DNA of 56,481 bases, taken from positions 1 through 56,481 of the forward strand of contig OMXP01000010.1 of the NCBI GenBank assembly GCA_900315055.1. The letters run 5' to 3'. Positions within the stretch are counted from its first letter, which is position 1. Each line of letters starts with the position of its first letter. This document shows positions 1 through 8,652 of the stretch, piece by piece. Both the position numbers and the translations under genes were made by a program. The notes beneath the pieces are model-generated. The model was not told the origin of the DNA. It was given only the letters and a program-made list of their open reading frames with translations, and did no database searches. This DNA is from an uncultured Lachnospiraceae bacterium (GTDB lineage Bacteria; Bacillota; Clostridia; Lachnospirales; Lachnospiraceae).

Positions 1-8
1 ATGAAAAG

Positions 9-38
9 AGAGAGGGTTGGCACGCACCAAACCTCTCT
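9..38. other. Stem-loop at window edge
   Basis: A 7-bp arm (AGAGAGG) and a 4-bp arm (TTGG) pair with CCAA and CCTCTCT around a 6-nt loop, with one G/A mismatch. Read on the minus strand it is followed by a short T-rich run (CTCTTTT), so it could be a weak terminator of a minus-strand gene, although none is seen here. The remainder of 39-171 shows no gene or clear signal. Confidence 0.3.
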
Positions 39-171
39 CAAGTTACTACGATATTGATATGGTTTATTCAGGGTCATAAAGACCCAACTGAACAGTTACA
101 AGTAAAGGAACACGCATCGGCGGCTGCTCCAAAAAAGTGAGTAAAAAATGGTGAAAGAAGCAGGAAAAACC

Positions 172-200
172 TTGCAAAGCGTTTCGCCATTTGTTAAGAT
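172..200 (+). promoter_or_regulatory. Putative sigma-A promoter of rpmB
   Basis: TTGCAA (172-177) and TAAGAT (195-200) are separated by 17 bp, each 4/6 to consensus. The predicted start near 207 leaves a leader of about 100 nt before rpmB. No recognised riboswitch is visible in the leader. The call rests on spacing and consensus only. Confidence 0.45.
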
Positions 201-304
201 ACCAACTGTTGTTTATCAGTTGCTACGACTAACTAGCGTTGCTGCGGCATTGTGAGCGAATGCATCGGCATCTGCTTTTTTGAAAATGGTAAGGAGGTGT
301 TATC

Positions 305-490
305 ATGGCAAAGTGTGAGATCTGCGGTAAAGGCGCACATTTCGGAAACAATGTCAGCCATTCTCATAGAAGATCCAATCGCATCTGGAACTCCAACGTA
401 CAGCGTGTTACCGTCAAGGTACCGGGCGGCACGAAGAAGATGAATGTCTGCACGAAGTGCCTTCGCGCTGGCAAAGTGGAGCATGCCTGA
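305..490 (+). CDS. rpmB: 50S ribosomal protein L28
   Basis: A 61-residue protein of the bL28 family, a component of the large ribosomal subunit. It starts MAKCEICGK and holds two CxxC pairs (C4/C7 and C49/C52), so this is the zinc-binding form common in Clostridia. Internal residues such as the HSHRRSNR segment match bL28, and its length is normal. A strong AAGGAGGTG ribosome binding site at 291-299 fixes the ATG at 305. It is monocistronic: an upstream promoter candidate lies at 172-200 and a bidirectional terminator starts at about 515. In Clostridia rpmB is often found convergent with the gerW/DUF2953 pair, as here. Confidence 0.97.
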   Translation: MAKCEICGKGAHFGNNVSHSHRRSNRIWNSNVQRVTVKVPGGTKKMNVCTKCLRAGKVEHA

Positions 491-514
491 AGCGTGACTT
501 TAGTCAGTGAATAT

Positions 515-560
515 GAGAGATTAAAAAAGCCGCAGCATCAGCTGCGGTTTTTTAATCTCT
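515..560. terminator. Bidirectional intrinsic terminator, rpmB / gerW
   Basis: A near-perfect palindrome: AGAGATTAAAAAA on the left, the GC stem CCGCAGC / GCTGCGG around a 4-nt loop (537-540), and TTTTTTAATCTCT on the right. The A- and T-tracts make it usable from both sides, for rpmB on the plus strand and the gerW operon on the minus strand. Confidence 0.93.
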
Positions 561-608
561 TTTTTATTGGGATTTTGGAATGCTGCTCCTTCGGCCTGTT
601 TTGTCTCT

Positions 609-1025
609 TCAGTCCTTCTTCGCGTCTGTTCCGTCCGGGAAAGCCTTGTCCACCGCCTCATCGTCGTCCATCATCTCCCCTTCGGACTTCTTTGCCATGA
701 ATTTGTCGACGACTTCCGGAACCAAGTCAATGAGCTTCGAGACATTGTTCTGTTCCTTGATGTTCACAACCTTGGTGTTCCCGTCCTTGATGATCAGAAC
801 CGCTGAAGGCGTCATCTTCGCATGGAACGCGCCCATGGCGGAATCCTTTTTGTCATTGTCGTTGTTTGATCCGGCTCCCGCGCCGATGGTCACATCGGAG
901 AGCGGAATCAGAATCGTCTCCCCCACGCGGACCGGAGAGCCGACAACCGTCTTGCTGGTCAGTACGCCGTTGACGCCCTTCAGCAGAGAATCCACGACCG
1001 AGTTGATGCTGTTGTTCTTATCCAT
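609..1025 (-). CDS. ytfJ: GerW family sporulation protein (YtfJ)
   Basis: A 138-residue protein recognised as the GerW/YtfJ family by its N-terminal INSVVDSLLKGV segment, the VVGSPVRVGETILIPLSDV strand and a glycine-rich GAGAGS turn. YtfJ of Bacillus (about 150 residues) is needed for normal spore germination; homologues also occur in species not known to sporulate, so this is not proof of sporulation. Its C-terminus is acidic and charged (EGEMMDDDEAVDK). The ATG at 1025 follows AAGGAG. It lies 11 nt downstream of the DUF2953 gene in the same direction, the usual clostridial pairing, and the operon ends at the terminator at 515-560. Confidence 0.9.
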   Translation of the reverse strand: MDKNNSINSVVDSLLKGVNGVLTSKTVVGSPVRVGETILIPLSDVTIGAGAGSNNDNDKKDSAMGAFHAKMTPSAVLIIKDGNTKVVNIKEQNNVSKLIDLVPEVVDKFMAKKSEGEMMDDDEAVDKAFPDGTDAKKD

Positions 1026-1036
1026 GTTCGTACTCC

Positions 1037-2020
1037 TTATGCGCCTGCACGCAGTTTCCTGATACGCTGCCGAAGCAGCCTGACATCTTTATTAAACCAG
1101 AAGCGCAGTGCTGCCACGATGACCGGCAGCAGGATGATGCTCCCTTTCGCCTCAAAATCAAGATCCGTCTGGATCGATGTAAACTTCGGCGTGATTGCCA
1201 CATGACCTGCTGTAAGAGGAAAGGTCAGTGCAATCGCCTCCAGAAAGGTCCCGGTAAGATCCGGATCTCCCAATCCAACCGATCCCTTAAGATACCATTT
1301 CTTCGGAAGAATAACACGAAGGACCTTTCCCAGCACCTTCAGCACCTCCTCCACGGCACGTTTGGTCGACTCCTGCTCCAGGAGCTTTAACCAGCGGTGG
1401 ATTGTTTTCTTTGTGGACTCTGCCTTTTCAAGCAGTCCCTCGATCTTTTCCTGAATGCGATCCAGGATTTCGAAGGGGTCCGGAATCTTCCATTTCTTCC
1501 CGCCAGGTTTCCTGCTTTGCTTTTCCTTCTGCTTTTTGCTCTTCCGTGGCTCTTCGCTTTCTTCCTTCTTCGGGTCTGCTTCTTTCTTTTTCTCCTGCTC
1601 TCTGTCAGGTTTGGGATCGGCAAGTTTGGCAGTCTCTTCTTCCTTCTTGTCGGCGTCGAGCTGTGCCTGAGCTTCGTTGTCCGGCCTTTTCTTCTGCTTC
1701 TTCTTATCTTCTCTTTTCTGCTTAATCTCGTCCAGAGTAAATTTCTTCCAGGCAATCCGAAATCGAAACGTGGTCTCGTCCGGGTATCCGATTCCTCCGC
1801 CTATGAGAGAAAACAGCCAGCTGAAATGGAAGCTTCCGAAAAGCCCTTCTTTCAGTCTGTCAAGCTCAAACTCCTCATGCTCCGCCGGATCCCGAATTCT
1901 TCCCTTTGCCTCATATCGTATGGGACAGAAGAGAATCACAAGCACGAGGCAGAGGACAATCAGAAGAAGAACCAAGAGCACCCGTCCGATAACAGAAAGT
2001 ACAAACAGATATATGCTCAT
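1037..2020 (-). CDS. DUF2953 domain-containing membrane protein
   Basis: A 327-residue protein with one hydrophobic N-terminal segment (about residues 5-31) followed by a DUF2953-type region (CPIRYEAKGRI at 32-42; later W-K-rich and VGLGDPDLTG segments). A long Lys/Glu/Arg-rich, low-complexity linker (about 115-185) separates the two conserved parts. DUF2953 has no known biochemical role but is repeatedly paired with gerW in Clostridia. The C-terminal segment near residues 285-315 (GSIILLPVIVAAL) is hydrophobic. The start ATG overlaps the stop codon of the upstream gene by four bases (ATGA), which suggests translational coupling. Confidence 0.8.
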   Translation of the reverse strand: MSIYLFVLSVIGRVLLVLLLIVLCLVLVILFCPIRYEAKGRIRDPAEHEEFELDRLKEGLFGSFHFSWLFSLIGGGIGYPDETTFRFRIAWKKFTLDEIKQKREDKKKQKKRPDNEAQAQLDADKKEEETAKLADPKPDREQEKKKEADPKKEESEEPRKSKKQKEKQSRKPGGKKWKIPDPFEILDRIQEKIEGLLEKAESTKKTIHRWLKLLEQESTKRAVEEVLKVLGKVLRVILPKKWYLKGSVGLGDPDLTGTFLEAIALTFPLTAGHVAITPKFTSIQTDLDFEAKGSIILLPVIVAALRFWFNKDVRLLRQRIRKLRAGA

Positions 2021-2373
2021 GTCTGTACCCCTTCCCGGTGTGTGTTTTCCTTCGGAAACAGGAAGGCTTTCAGGTCCTCATCTCCCCTGGCTTCATAGCA
2101 GTCCTGTGTCATGCGCCGGATCAGCTCGAATCCTTCTGCTCTCCCCTCGGCGATCCCGACAATCAGCCAGTTGATTTTTCGTGCCCAGGGCTGCTGAAGA
2201 TTCCAGCAGTGCATCATCTCCAGCTGATTTTCTCCTGCCCTGGAATGAGGATCATTGTCCGCCGGTACGATAACGTAAAGGGCAAGATTTCCAGCCTCAT
2301 GCTTCAGGCGCCACTTGATTGCCGCAAGATGCCTGATGTTCGGGCTTACGTACAGATCTTTATGAAATTTCAT
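2017..2373 (-). CDS. Conserved hypothetical protein, 118 aa
   Basis: I do not recognise a named family. The protein is soluble-looking, with no signal peptide or membrane segment. It begins MKFHKDLYVSPNIRHLAAIKW and contains the segment VIVPADNDPHSRAGENQLEMMH. A GGAGGG ribosome binding site precedes the ATG, and the 4-nt overlap with the DUF2953 gene supports a real three-gene operon. This gene is the first of that operon. Comparable small genes beside DUF2953/gerW are known in Lachnospiraceae, but no function can be assigned from sequence. Confidence 0.75.
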   Translation of the reverse strand: MKFHKDLYVSPNIRHLAAIKWRLKHEAGNLALYVIVPADNDPHSRAGENQLEMMHCWNLQQPWARKINWLIVGIAEGRAEGFELIRRMTQDCYEARGDEDLKAFLFPKENTHREGVQT

Positions 2374-2406
2374 CTGGCACCCTCCTCATCAGACTGCTGA
2401 AAAAGT

Positions 2407-2460
2407 AAAACCGGCGAAGTCAGGTAACTGTGTATCATGATACCACGCTTCGCCGGTTTT
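2407..2460 (-). terminator. Intrinsic terminator of the PBP operon
   Basis: AAAACCGGCGAAG (2407-2419) pairs perfectly with CTTCGCCGGTTTT (2448-2460), with a small internal palindrome GTATCATGATAC in the 28-nt loop. On the minus strand the stem is followed by ACTTTTTC. It lies 25 nt after the PBP stop codon. Confidence 0.88.
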
Positions 2461-2484
2461 CACTGCGATTACATTTTATTCCTT

Positions 2485-4860
2485 TTACTGCTGCGCAATC
2501 GGCGCACCGGTCACGTCATCGATTCCGTCACCGTTCGCATCCACCGGCGCAGTGGTCTGTGTCTGCTGCTGTGCGGCCTGAGATGCGGCATTGGCAGCTT
2601 CTTCCTGCTGCACGGCTTCCACCTCATCATCAATGCCGTTTCCGTTGGCATCGGTATCCTCACTGTCCGGTATGCCATCGCCGTCCGTGTCCATTTGCGC
2701 ATTCACGGTCTGATCCGTTCCTGTCTGAGAGGAAGCAGCTGTCGAGGCATCCGTGGAGGACGCTGCTGTCGATGCGTCTGCTCCCGGCTGTACACCGGTT
2801 ATGACGGATTGTCTCGTATCCGGTACGCCGTCGCCGTCCGTGTCAACGAGCGGATCATTCTCATCCGCGGTTGTATCACTTGAGGCTTCCGATGAACTTT
2901 CATCGCTCGCCTCGCTGCTTGCCGCCGTGGAGCTCTCGGTGGGCAGCTTTCCGTTGACCGCCTGCGTATCGACAATGCCATCGCCATCGGTATCAAATGC
3001 GTCCGGTACACCATCGCCATCTACATCGATGGCATCGAGCACGCCGTCGCCGTTCGAATCCATGTTCAGCTGAATGGTCTGCTCCGGTGTATCGTCTTCG
3101 CCGTCCGCTGCAATGTTCTCGAGCGGAGTCGTATTGTTTGTGGTGTAATAGGTGACCTTCTGGTCGTCTGACGATCCCGTGTAGTTGAAGTAGACATCCA
3201 GAACATCACGGGCAACCGGAACTGCCTGGGAGCCGCCGGATCCTGCCCCCTCGACGATGACCGTGATCGCAACCTGCGGGTCATCATACGGAGCAAATCC
3301 CGTGAACCATGCGTGCGACTCGGAGCTGTCGGAAATGAACTCCGCGGATCCGGTCTTGCCGGCTGCATTGTAGGATCTCTGGAGGATCTTGGTCGCCGTG
3401 CCATACTCAACAACGGCACGCATATCCTCACGAATGGCCGAGCAGATCGAAGGGTCGATGGCATTTTCAAGGAACGCGGTCGGCTCATTCTGCGTGATCA
3501 CCCGTCCGTCCGGGTTCTGTGTCGTCTTCGCGGTGCGCACCGTGTCGACAAGGTAGGGCACATACATGGTCCCTCCGTTTGCAATCGCGGCGGTGATCAT
3601 GTTCAGATGAAGCGGTGTCATCAGGGTCTGGCCCTGACCGATTGCCAGCTGCATGACTTCCTTCGTCGTTGTCGACGAATCCAGCGAATAAGAGCTGGTC
3701 GCCATCGGCAGTTCAAACGGAATCTGCTGTCCGAAGCCGAGGGTATTCAGCGTATTCGCCCAACTTGTCCTGTCGAGCTTGGTAGCACCGATTGTCGCAA
3801 AGGCACTGTTGCAACTCACGGCAAACGCACCCTGGAAATCGAGATGCCCGTGCACTTCCCAGTGATAACAGGTAATTGTCTCACCGTCGATGGTCGCATA
3901 ACCTGGGCAGTCAAATGTGAAATTGCTCGGATTGTTCGGATCCTCGGTCATGAATTCGATGGTGTCGAGGATCTTGAAGGTCGAACCGGGTGCATAGGTG
4001 CCCTGCGAGACACGGTTGACAAGAGTCCCCGCATTGGTATCCGATGTGATGGTATCCCAGTCCGCCTCAACGGTCGACGGGTCAAAGTCCGGCTTTGAGA
4101 CCATGCAGAGGATCTTGCCGGTCTTCACATCGGTGACAACCACGGCGCCCTTGTTATCGCCGAGGGCATCCGATGCTGCCTGCTGCAGAGCAACATTCAG
4201 CGTCGTATAGACATCGTCGGAGGGATATTTTGCGCCGCTGCTGTCATAGGATGCCTTTTCTGCAAGAGTCAGATCGGAATGGATCAGGTTGTAATCATAC
4301 TCCTGCTCAAGACCGGATCCGCCCTTCGGGGTGTAACCGACCACATGGGAGAACAGGTTTCCGAACGGATAGGACCTCGTATCATTGCCATCGGAATCCG
4401 TCGTGGTGGTCGCAAGTACCTGCCCGTCGTCGGCATAAATGTTGCCGCGGATATTCTGAGAGAGCATTGCAGACTGTCTTGAGTTGTAATCGTTCTCAAA
4501 CAGGCTCTGCTCCTGTGTTGCGGAATAGACACAGGTATAGACAATCATCGGAATGAAGATTGCGATGAACAGAACGGAGGTCACAAGGACGCTCTTCTGG
4601 ACGCGGCGTTTCTCCCGCGCCATCTGCTGCCGGCGCGAGAGCTTCTGATTTCGCTCTGCCGGTGTCCTGCCACGACCGGAAGAAAACCCGGAACTGCTTC
4701 TTGAAGTACTCCTTGAAGAACTGTTTCTTGATGAAGATCCACTGTTACGGTACGTATTCTCACTGCTTTCGTGGGAATACAGCTCCCGTCTGGAAATCCG
4801 GCCGGACGATGGTCTGTCGCTGCTGCCGGAGTTATTGCCGGAATGATTGTATGTTGCCAT
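2485..4860 (-). CDS. Class B penicillin-binding protein (FtsI/PbpA type) with DxDxDG repeats
   Basis: A 791-residue transpeptidase that crosslinks peptidoglycan outside the membrane. It has a Ser/Arg-rich cytoplasmic tail (1-90), one membrane anchor (about 91-113), a short N-terminal linker domain, and a transpeptidase domain with SxxK at S293-K296, SxN at S349-N351 (SCN) and KTG at 502-504. After about residue 595 there is a long Ser/Ala/Asp/Glu-rich tail with at least five DxDGDGxxD-like units (about 600-632, 673-682, 723-745, 773-783), resembling thrombospondin type 3 or dockerin-like calcium-binding loops. Such a tail is not usual in this family. It sits 53 nt downstream of the FtsW/RodA-type gene, its expected glycosyltransferase partner. 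Confidence 0.93.
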   Translation of the reverse strand: MATYNHSGNNSGSSDRPSSGRISRRELYSHESSENTYRNSGSSSRNSSSRSTSRSSSGFSSGRGRTPAERNQKLSRRQQMAREKRRVQKSVLVTSVLFIAIFIPMIVYTCVYSATQEQSLFENDYNSRQSAMLSQNIRGNIYADDGQVLATTTTDSDGNDTRSYPFGNLFSHVVGYTPKGGSGLEQEYDYNLIHSDLTLAEKASYDSSGAKYPSDDVYTTLNVALQQAASDALGDNKGAVVVTDVKTGKILCMVSKPDFDPSTVEADWDTITSDTNAGTLVNRVSQGTYAPGSTFKILDTIEFMTEDPNNPSNFTFDCPGYATIDGETITCYHWEVHGHLDFQGAFAVSCNSAFATIGATKLDRTSWANTLNTLGFGQQIPFELPMATSSYSLDSSTTTKEVMQLAIGQGQTLMTPLHLNMITAAIANGGTMYVPYLVDTVRTAKTTQNPDGRVITQNEPTAFLENAIDPSICSAIREDMRAVVEYGTATKILQRSYNAAGKTGSAEFISDSSESHAWFTGFAPYDDPQVAITVIVEGAGSGGSQAVPVARDVLDVYFNYTGSSDDQKVTYYTTNNTTPLENIAADGEDDTPEQTIQLNMDSNGDGVLDAIDVDGDGVPDAFDTDGDGIVDTQAVNGKLPTESSTAASSEASDESSSEASSDTTADENDPLVDTDGDGVPDTRQSVITGVQPGADASTAASSTDASTAASSQTGTDQTVNAQMDTDGDGIPDSEDTDANGNGIDDEVEAVQQEEAANAASQAAQQQTQTTAPVDANGDGIDDVTGAPIAQQ

Positions 4861-4913
4861 AAAACCTCTTCCTTTTTGTTCCTTTTGCCTGGATTACAGG
4901 CTCCGCAAATGGA

Positions 4914-6389
4914 TCAGCGGATGTTGTTTCTGTCAGACCTTATGGTTCTCTGATCGCGTTCATAGTAGCGCACCCGCCGTCGGTCTTCCTGCGGATAATA
5001 TTCACCGCTTCTTGAACTCTGTTCGAAACTGCGCACTCTCGACGGCGTCTCCTGGCTGCTGCGCAGGCGCTTCTTTCGATACTCATCTATCTTCTCATTT
5101 CTGAGAATGTACATCGTCTGCACCAGTGTAAACATGATCAGCGAGGTCAGAAGGGAAGATCCGCCGTAGCTGATGAACGGCAGTGTGACACCGGTCAGCG
5201 GGATGAACTTTGTCTGACCGCCGATGGTCAGGAAACACTGGAATCCGTATTCTACCGCACACCCGTAGGCGAGCAGCTGATAGAATCTGTCCGCAAATCC
5301 CATTGCAAGGCGCAGCATGACAAGCATGCACCCCAGGCACAGCACGATGATGCACACACCGATGATCAGTCCGAACTCCTCACAGCAGGAAGCGTAGACG
5401 AAGTCGGAATCCGCAAAGAAGATATCGTCCGGGGATCCCTGTCCGAGGCCCGATCCGAAAGCACCGCCTGCAGAGATGGCAAAGAGTGCCTGCGTGATCT
5501 GATAGCCAATGGTATCGATATAAGCCCAGGGATCAAGGAAGGCTGCTACACGCTCCTGAATGTGTGCAAACATGAAGTAGCAGGCCACGGCTCCGATGGC
5601 GCCAAAGCCCGCTCCGAAGGCGAGCACCCAGCCTGCGCCCGTGGCAAGGAACACCACAAAGAAGAATACGACGTAAAAGATCAGTCCGGAGCCGAGGTCC
5701 GTCGACCCGATGAGGATCAGGACATGTGCCGCGGCAAAGATTGCAACCAGGAAGACATCTTTCCAGCTCTTTGCGTCCTTCAGCGTGCTTGCCAGGAAGA
5801 GCAGGAACAGGATTTTGACAAACTCGGAAGGCTGGAAGGTGACACCGGCGATCGTAAACGTGATGTTTGCGCCGTTCGTTGCCGAGGAAAGGAGCATCAC
5901 GGCTGCCAGCATGCCGATGCCGACAACACCGTAAATATAGCCAGGTTTCTTCAGAAGATAGAAATAATGGCGAAGAAGCGGCAGTGCACAGGTAATCACA
6001 AGTCCTACCACGGCAATCGCCAGCTGCTTCCATGCCTTGTCGATGTCAAGGCGTGAAACAATGACAAGGCCGATCGACATCAGCATGAACATATTGTTCA
6101 GGAGGGTCAGGGAAGCTTTCGGATACGCGGCCTGATAGACCGCAATCGCAAGGAAAAAGACAACCAGCTGTATCATGCAGAGGAAGATGTACGTGACGCT
6201 CTTCATCGCCAAAGCCAGAGTGATATAGCTGATCAGCATGAAAACAAGCAGCAGGCAGGACTGCAGATAGCCCATGACCTTTGCCGCTCTTTTATTTCTG
6301 TTGAACAGAAGGATGCAAGCCAGGACCGTGAACAGGAGAACATCCACCGTCAGGCCGTATTTTGTTAAAGCCAGAATATAAGTACGCAT
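4914..6389 (-). CDS. FtsW/RodA/SpoVE-family SEDS peptidoglycan glycosyltransferase
   Basis: A 491-residue polytopic membrane protein with about ten hydrophobic segments. The SEDS signature PFISYGGSS is present late in the protein (LTGVTLPFISYGGSSLL), as is the GSTDLGSGLIFYVVFF segment. SEDS proteins polymerise lipid II and work with a class B PBP, which here is the next gene. The C-terminal tail is cytoplasmic, Arg/Ser-rich and longer than usual. The ATG at 6389, ten bases after the U32 stop, gives the best start; a GTG at 6410 in frame would overlap the U32 gene. Whether it serves division or elongation cannot be decided from sequence. Confidence 0.92.
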   Translation of the reverse strand: MRTYILALTKYGLTVDVLLFTVLACILLFNRNKRAAKVMGYLQSCLLLVFMLISYITLALAMKSVTYIFLCMIQLVVFFLAIAVYQAAYPKASLTLLNNMFMLMSIGLVIVSRLDIDKAWKQLAIAVVGLVITCALPLLRHYFYLLKKPGYIYGVVGIGMLAAVMLLSSATNGANITFTIAGVTFQPSEFVKILFLLFLASTLKDAKSWKDVFLVAIFAAAHVLILIGSTDLGSGLIFYVVFFFVVFLATGAGWVLAFGAGFGAIGAVACYFMFAHIQERVAAFLDPWAYIDTIGYQITQALFAISAGGAFGSGLGQGSPDDIFFADSDFVYASCCEEFGLIIGVCIIVLCLGCMLVMLRLAMGFADRFYQLLAYGCAVEYGFQCFLTIGGQTKFIPLTGVTLPFISYGGSSLLTSLIMFTLVQTMYILRNEKIDEYRKKRLRSSQETPSRVRSFEQSSRSGEYYPQEDRRRVRYYERDQRTIRSDRNNIR

Positions 6390-6399
6390 GTAGGTATAT

Positions 6400-8583
6400 T
6401 TATATTGCACCTTTCCGGAAATGGCCGGTCGTATAACCTGCGGGCATCGCCCCGGCGATCCTCTCTCCTGCTCTCTTTCTTTCGGCAGGATCCGATGCAT
6501 CCAGTAAGCCGCAATACCCCCGGAGAATCTGCTTGACCTGATCTCCGGACTCATCCGTGAACGATAACAGAAATCCCCTGCACGAAAGGAACCGTAAAAG
6601 TGCATCTTCCGCGTGCAGGCTTGTTGGTACAGAATTGTAAATGGTGTTGGTGCAGTGCAGGCAGTCGCACAGCACCGGGAAGCGGACATTCTTCCGATCT
6701 TCCAGAGAAAACCAGTGTTCCCCTCTGTGATCGCACTGACCTGCGGTCTTTCTCACGCAGCCGGCACTGATCATGAGAGGTGCCCTTCCGTACACCGGTA
6801 GGAACATCTTCCCGAAAACGTCTGAAAAGGTACTCTCCAGTTCTCTTCCGGAAAGCTCCAGCGGAAACGTCATCGCATCGACAAGAGAATAGACGGTTTC
6901 CAGGGCCTTTCGATTCCAGAGATAGACAGAAGGACCCGCCAGAACTTTCACATGATAATCTTTTTCCTGGCAAATTGCAATTTCTTCCAAATTGCGCACA
7001 TAGAGACCGTCAACCCGGGCGCAGAGATTCCCAGAGATCTTCGCATACTGCGCCGCATCGCTCTTTCTATAAACCGGAGGAAGTGCCGCATAGAGCTCTC
7101 CCTTCCCCTTCCTTGAAAGTGTTCCCTCTCCGATAAGATTTACCAGATTCCCATCCGCAATTACAAGATCGCAGATGCCATCTGCCGCCTCAAACTGTTC
7201 CCTCGTTCTGACGAGAGATGCAAGACAGGGCTTTGCGGCCTTCGACGCGGGGCATTTCGCCTCCCGGTACGGCTTTGCCTGTCGATGATCCCGGGAGAGC
7301 AGGGTATCCTCGAGCTTTGAGAGGGCATCACGCCGTAAGGCATTGAGGTCCGAGACCGGAACAAAGGACGCGCCGTCCGTCTCCACCTCCAGATGATCAA
7401 AGTCAAAACTGCTCTCCCCCGTGCGGGTCAGCTTTTCGCGGATGTCCTCTTTTGTGAGAGGTCTGTTCTTTGCCTGCTGCGCAGGAACACCCTCAGAAAG
7501 AACCTCTGTACCTTCAGCGGTGCAGGTAAGCGTAATCCTGCTGCCGGTCCGTACCACAGCCTTTCCCTGAATTTCAACTTTCGGCGTCTGTGTCAGGTAT
7601 CTGTCATGAATCGTCTCGAGAAGCTTCTGATCCGCACCGGCATAGCCCGGCTCCTTCATGGTGATCAGATTTCTGCCGTTTCGTTCGTGATAATAGCCGG
7701 TTGACAGATCGGTCCGGATATAGAGAGACTCCAGCTCCTCAAGATCTTCCGCATCGATTTTCCAATGTGTCTTTCTTCCCTTTTTATCCCACTCGACATA
7801 CCGGTCAATATATTTCCGGTAAAATACCGTGGTTCCTGCCGCATATTCGGGCTTTTTCATTCTGCCCTCAATCTTGAACGAATCGATGTTCGCATCGAGA
7901 AGTTCCGGCAGGATGGTGAGGACACAGAGGTCCTTCATCGCCAGAGGATAGCAGCGTGAAAGAGCCTTTTCACCCGTCTCCCCGATTACCTCATAGGGCA
8001 GATGACAGGGACCGGCACAGCGGCCGCGGTTTCCGGATCTGCCGCCGAGGAAGCTGCTCATGAGGCATCTTCCGGAATAGGCATAGCACATGGCACCGTG
8101 GATGAAACACTCCACCTCAATTCCCTGTGCCCGTATGGCCCTGATTTCCTCAAGAGAAAGTTCCCTTGCCGGCACCACGCGCGAGCATCCGAGTGTCTTC
8201 AGAAGCGGCACCGCTTCCGGTGACGTGATGGACATCTGGGTGCTTGCATGCAGAAGAAGTTCCGGGCAGGCTTCGTGGAGGGCTGTAAGGACCCCGAGGT
8301 CCTGCACGATGACGCCGTCAAGCCCCGCCTCATAGAGCCGGGAGACCATCGCGATCAGTTCAGAAAGTTCCTCCTGCCGTGTCAGGATGTTGACCGTCAG
8401 ATAGATCTTCTTATGGAGCAGGTGCGCCATCTTCAGACCTTCAATGATCTCTTCCTCCGTAAAGTTGTCCGCATAGGCTCTCGCGCCAAAGCGGTCTGCG
8501 GCAAGATATACCGCATCTGCTCCCGCATTGAGAGCGCCGATCAGTGCCTGGGGATTCCCGGCAGGTGCAAGAAGTTCACTCAT
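6400..8583 (-). CDS. U32 family peptidase (RlhA/YhbU-like)
   Basis: A 727-residue protein of the U32 family, starting with the family-typical MSELLAPAGNPQALIGAL. It contains a Cys-rich signature around residues 155-190 (ECFIHGAMCYAYSGRCLMSS, then NRGRCAGPCHLPYE), likely an iron-sulphur ligand set in these enzymes. Long clostridial members have extra C-terminal domains, as here. Some relatives (RlhA, TrhP) act in rRNA or tRNA hydroxylation rather than proteolysis, so the peptidase name should be read with caution. I chose ATG 8583 over one 30 nt upstream because the latter lies inside a hairpin. It sits between zapA and the FtsW/RodA-type gene. Confidence 0.9.
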   Translation of the reverse strand: MSELLAPAGNPQALIGALNAGADAVYLAADRFGARAYADNFTEEEIIEGLKMAHLLHKKIYLTVNILTRQEELSELIAMVSRLYEAGLDGVIVQDLGVLTALHEACPELLLHASTQMSITSPEAVPLLKTLGCSRVVPARELSLEEIRAIRAQGIEVECFIHGAMCYAYSGRCLMSSFLGGRSGNRGRCAGPCHLPYEVIGETGEKALSRCYPLAMKDLCVLTILPELLDANIDSFKIEGRMKKPEYAAGTTVFYRKYIDRYVEWDKKGRKTHWKIDAEDLEELESLYIRTDLSTGYYHERNGRNLITMKEPGYAGADQKLLETIHDRYLTQTPKVEIQGKAVVRTGSRITLTCTAEGTEVLSEGVPAQQAKNRPLTKEDIREKLTRTGESSFDFDHLEVETDGASFVPVSDLNALRRDALSKLEDTLLSRDHRQAKPYREAKCPASKAAKPCLASLVRTREQFEAADGICDLVIADGNLVNLIGEGTLSRKGKGELYAALPPVYRKSDAAQYAKISGNLCARVDGLYVRNLEEIAICQEKDYHVKVLAGPSVYLWNRKALETVYSLVDAMTFPLELSGRELESTFSDVFGKMFLPVYGRAPLMISAGCVRKTAGQCDHRGEHWFSLEDRKNVRFPVLCDCLHCTNTIYNSVPTSLHAEDALLRFLSCRGFLLSFTDESGDQVKQILRGYCGLLDASDPAERKRAGERIAGAMPAGYTTGHFRKGAI

Positions 8584-8603
8584 GAAAAATGCCCATAAAA
8601 GAA

Positions 8604-8622
8604 GGCGCAGCATAACTGCGCC
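8604..8622 (-). terminator. Terminator-like hairpin between zapA and U32 gene
   Basis: GGCGCAG and CTGCGCC form a 7-bp GC-rich stem around a 5-nt loop. On the minus strand it is followed by TTCTTTT. It could end or attenuate zapA transcription before the U32/FtsW/PBP genes. Confidence 0.65.
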
Positions 8623-8652
8623 CTGCTTGAAATCGATACCTTTGACGATCTG

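Noticed and set aside
22..304. Structured riboswitch leader before rpmB
   Set aside because: Only short imperfect stems are present; no conserved motif was recognised.
8581..8613. Alternative start of the U32 gene at 8613
   Set aside because: It lies inside the hairpin and adds residues not typical of the family.
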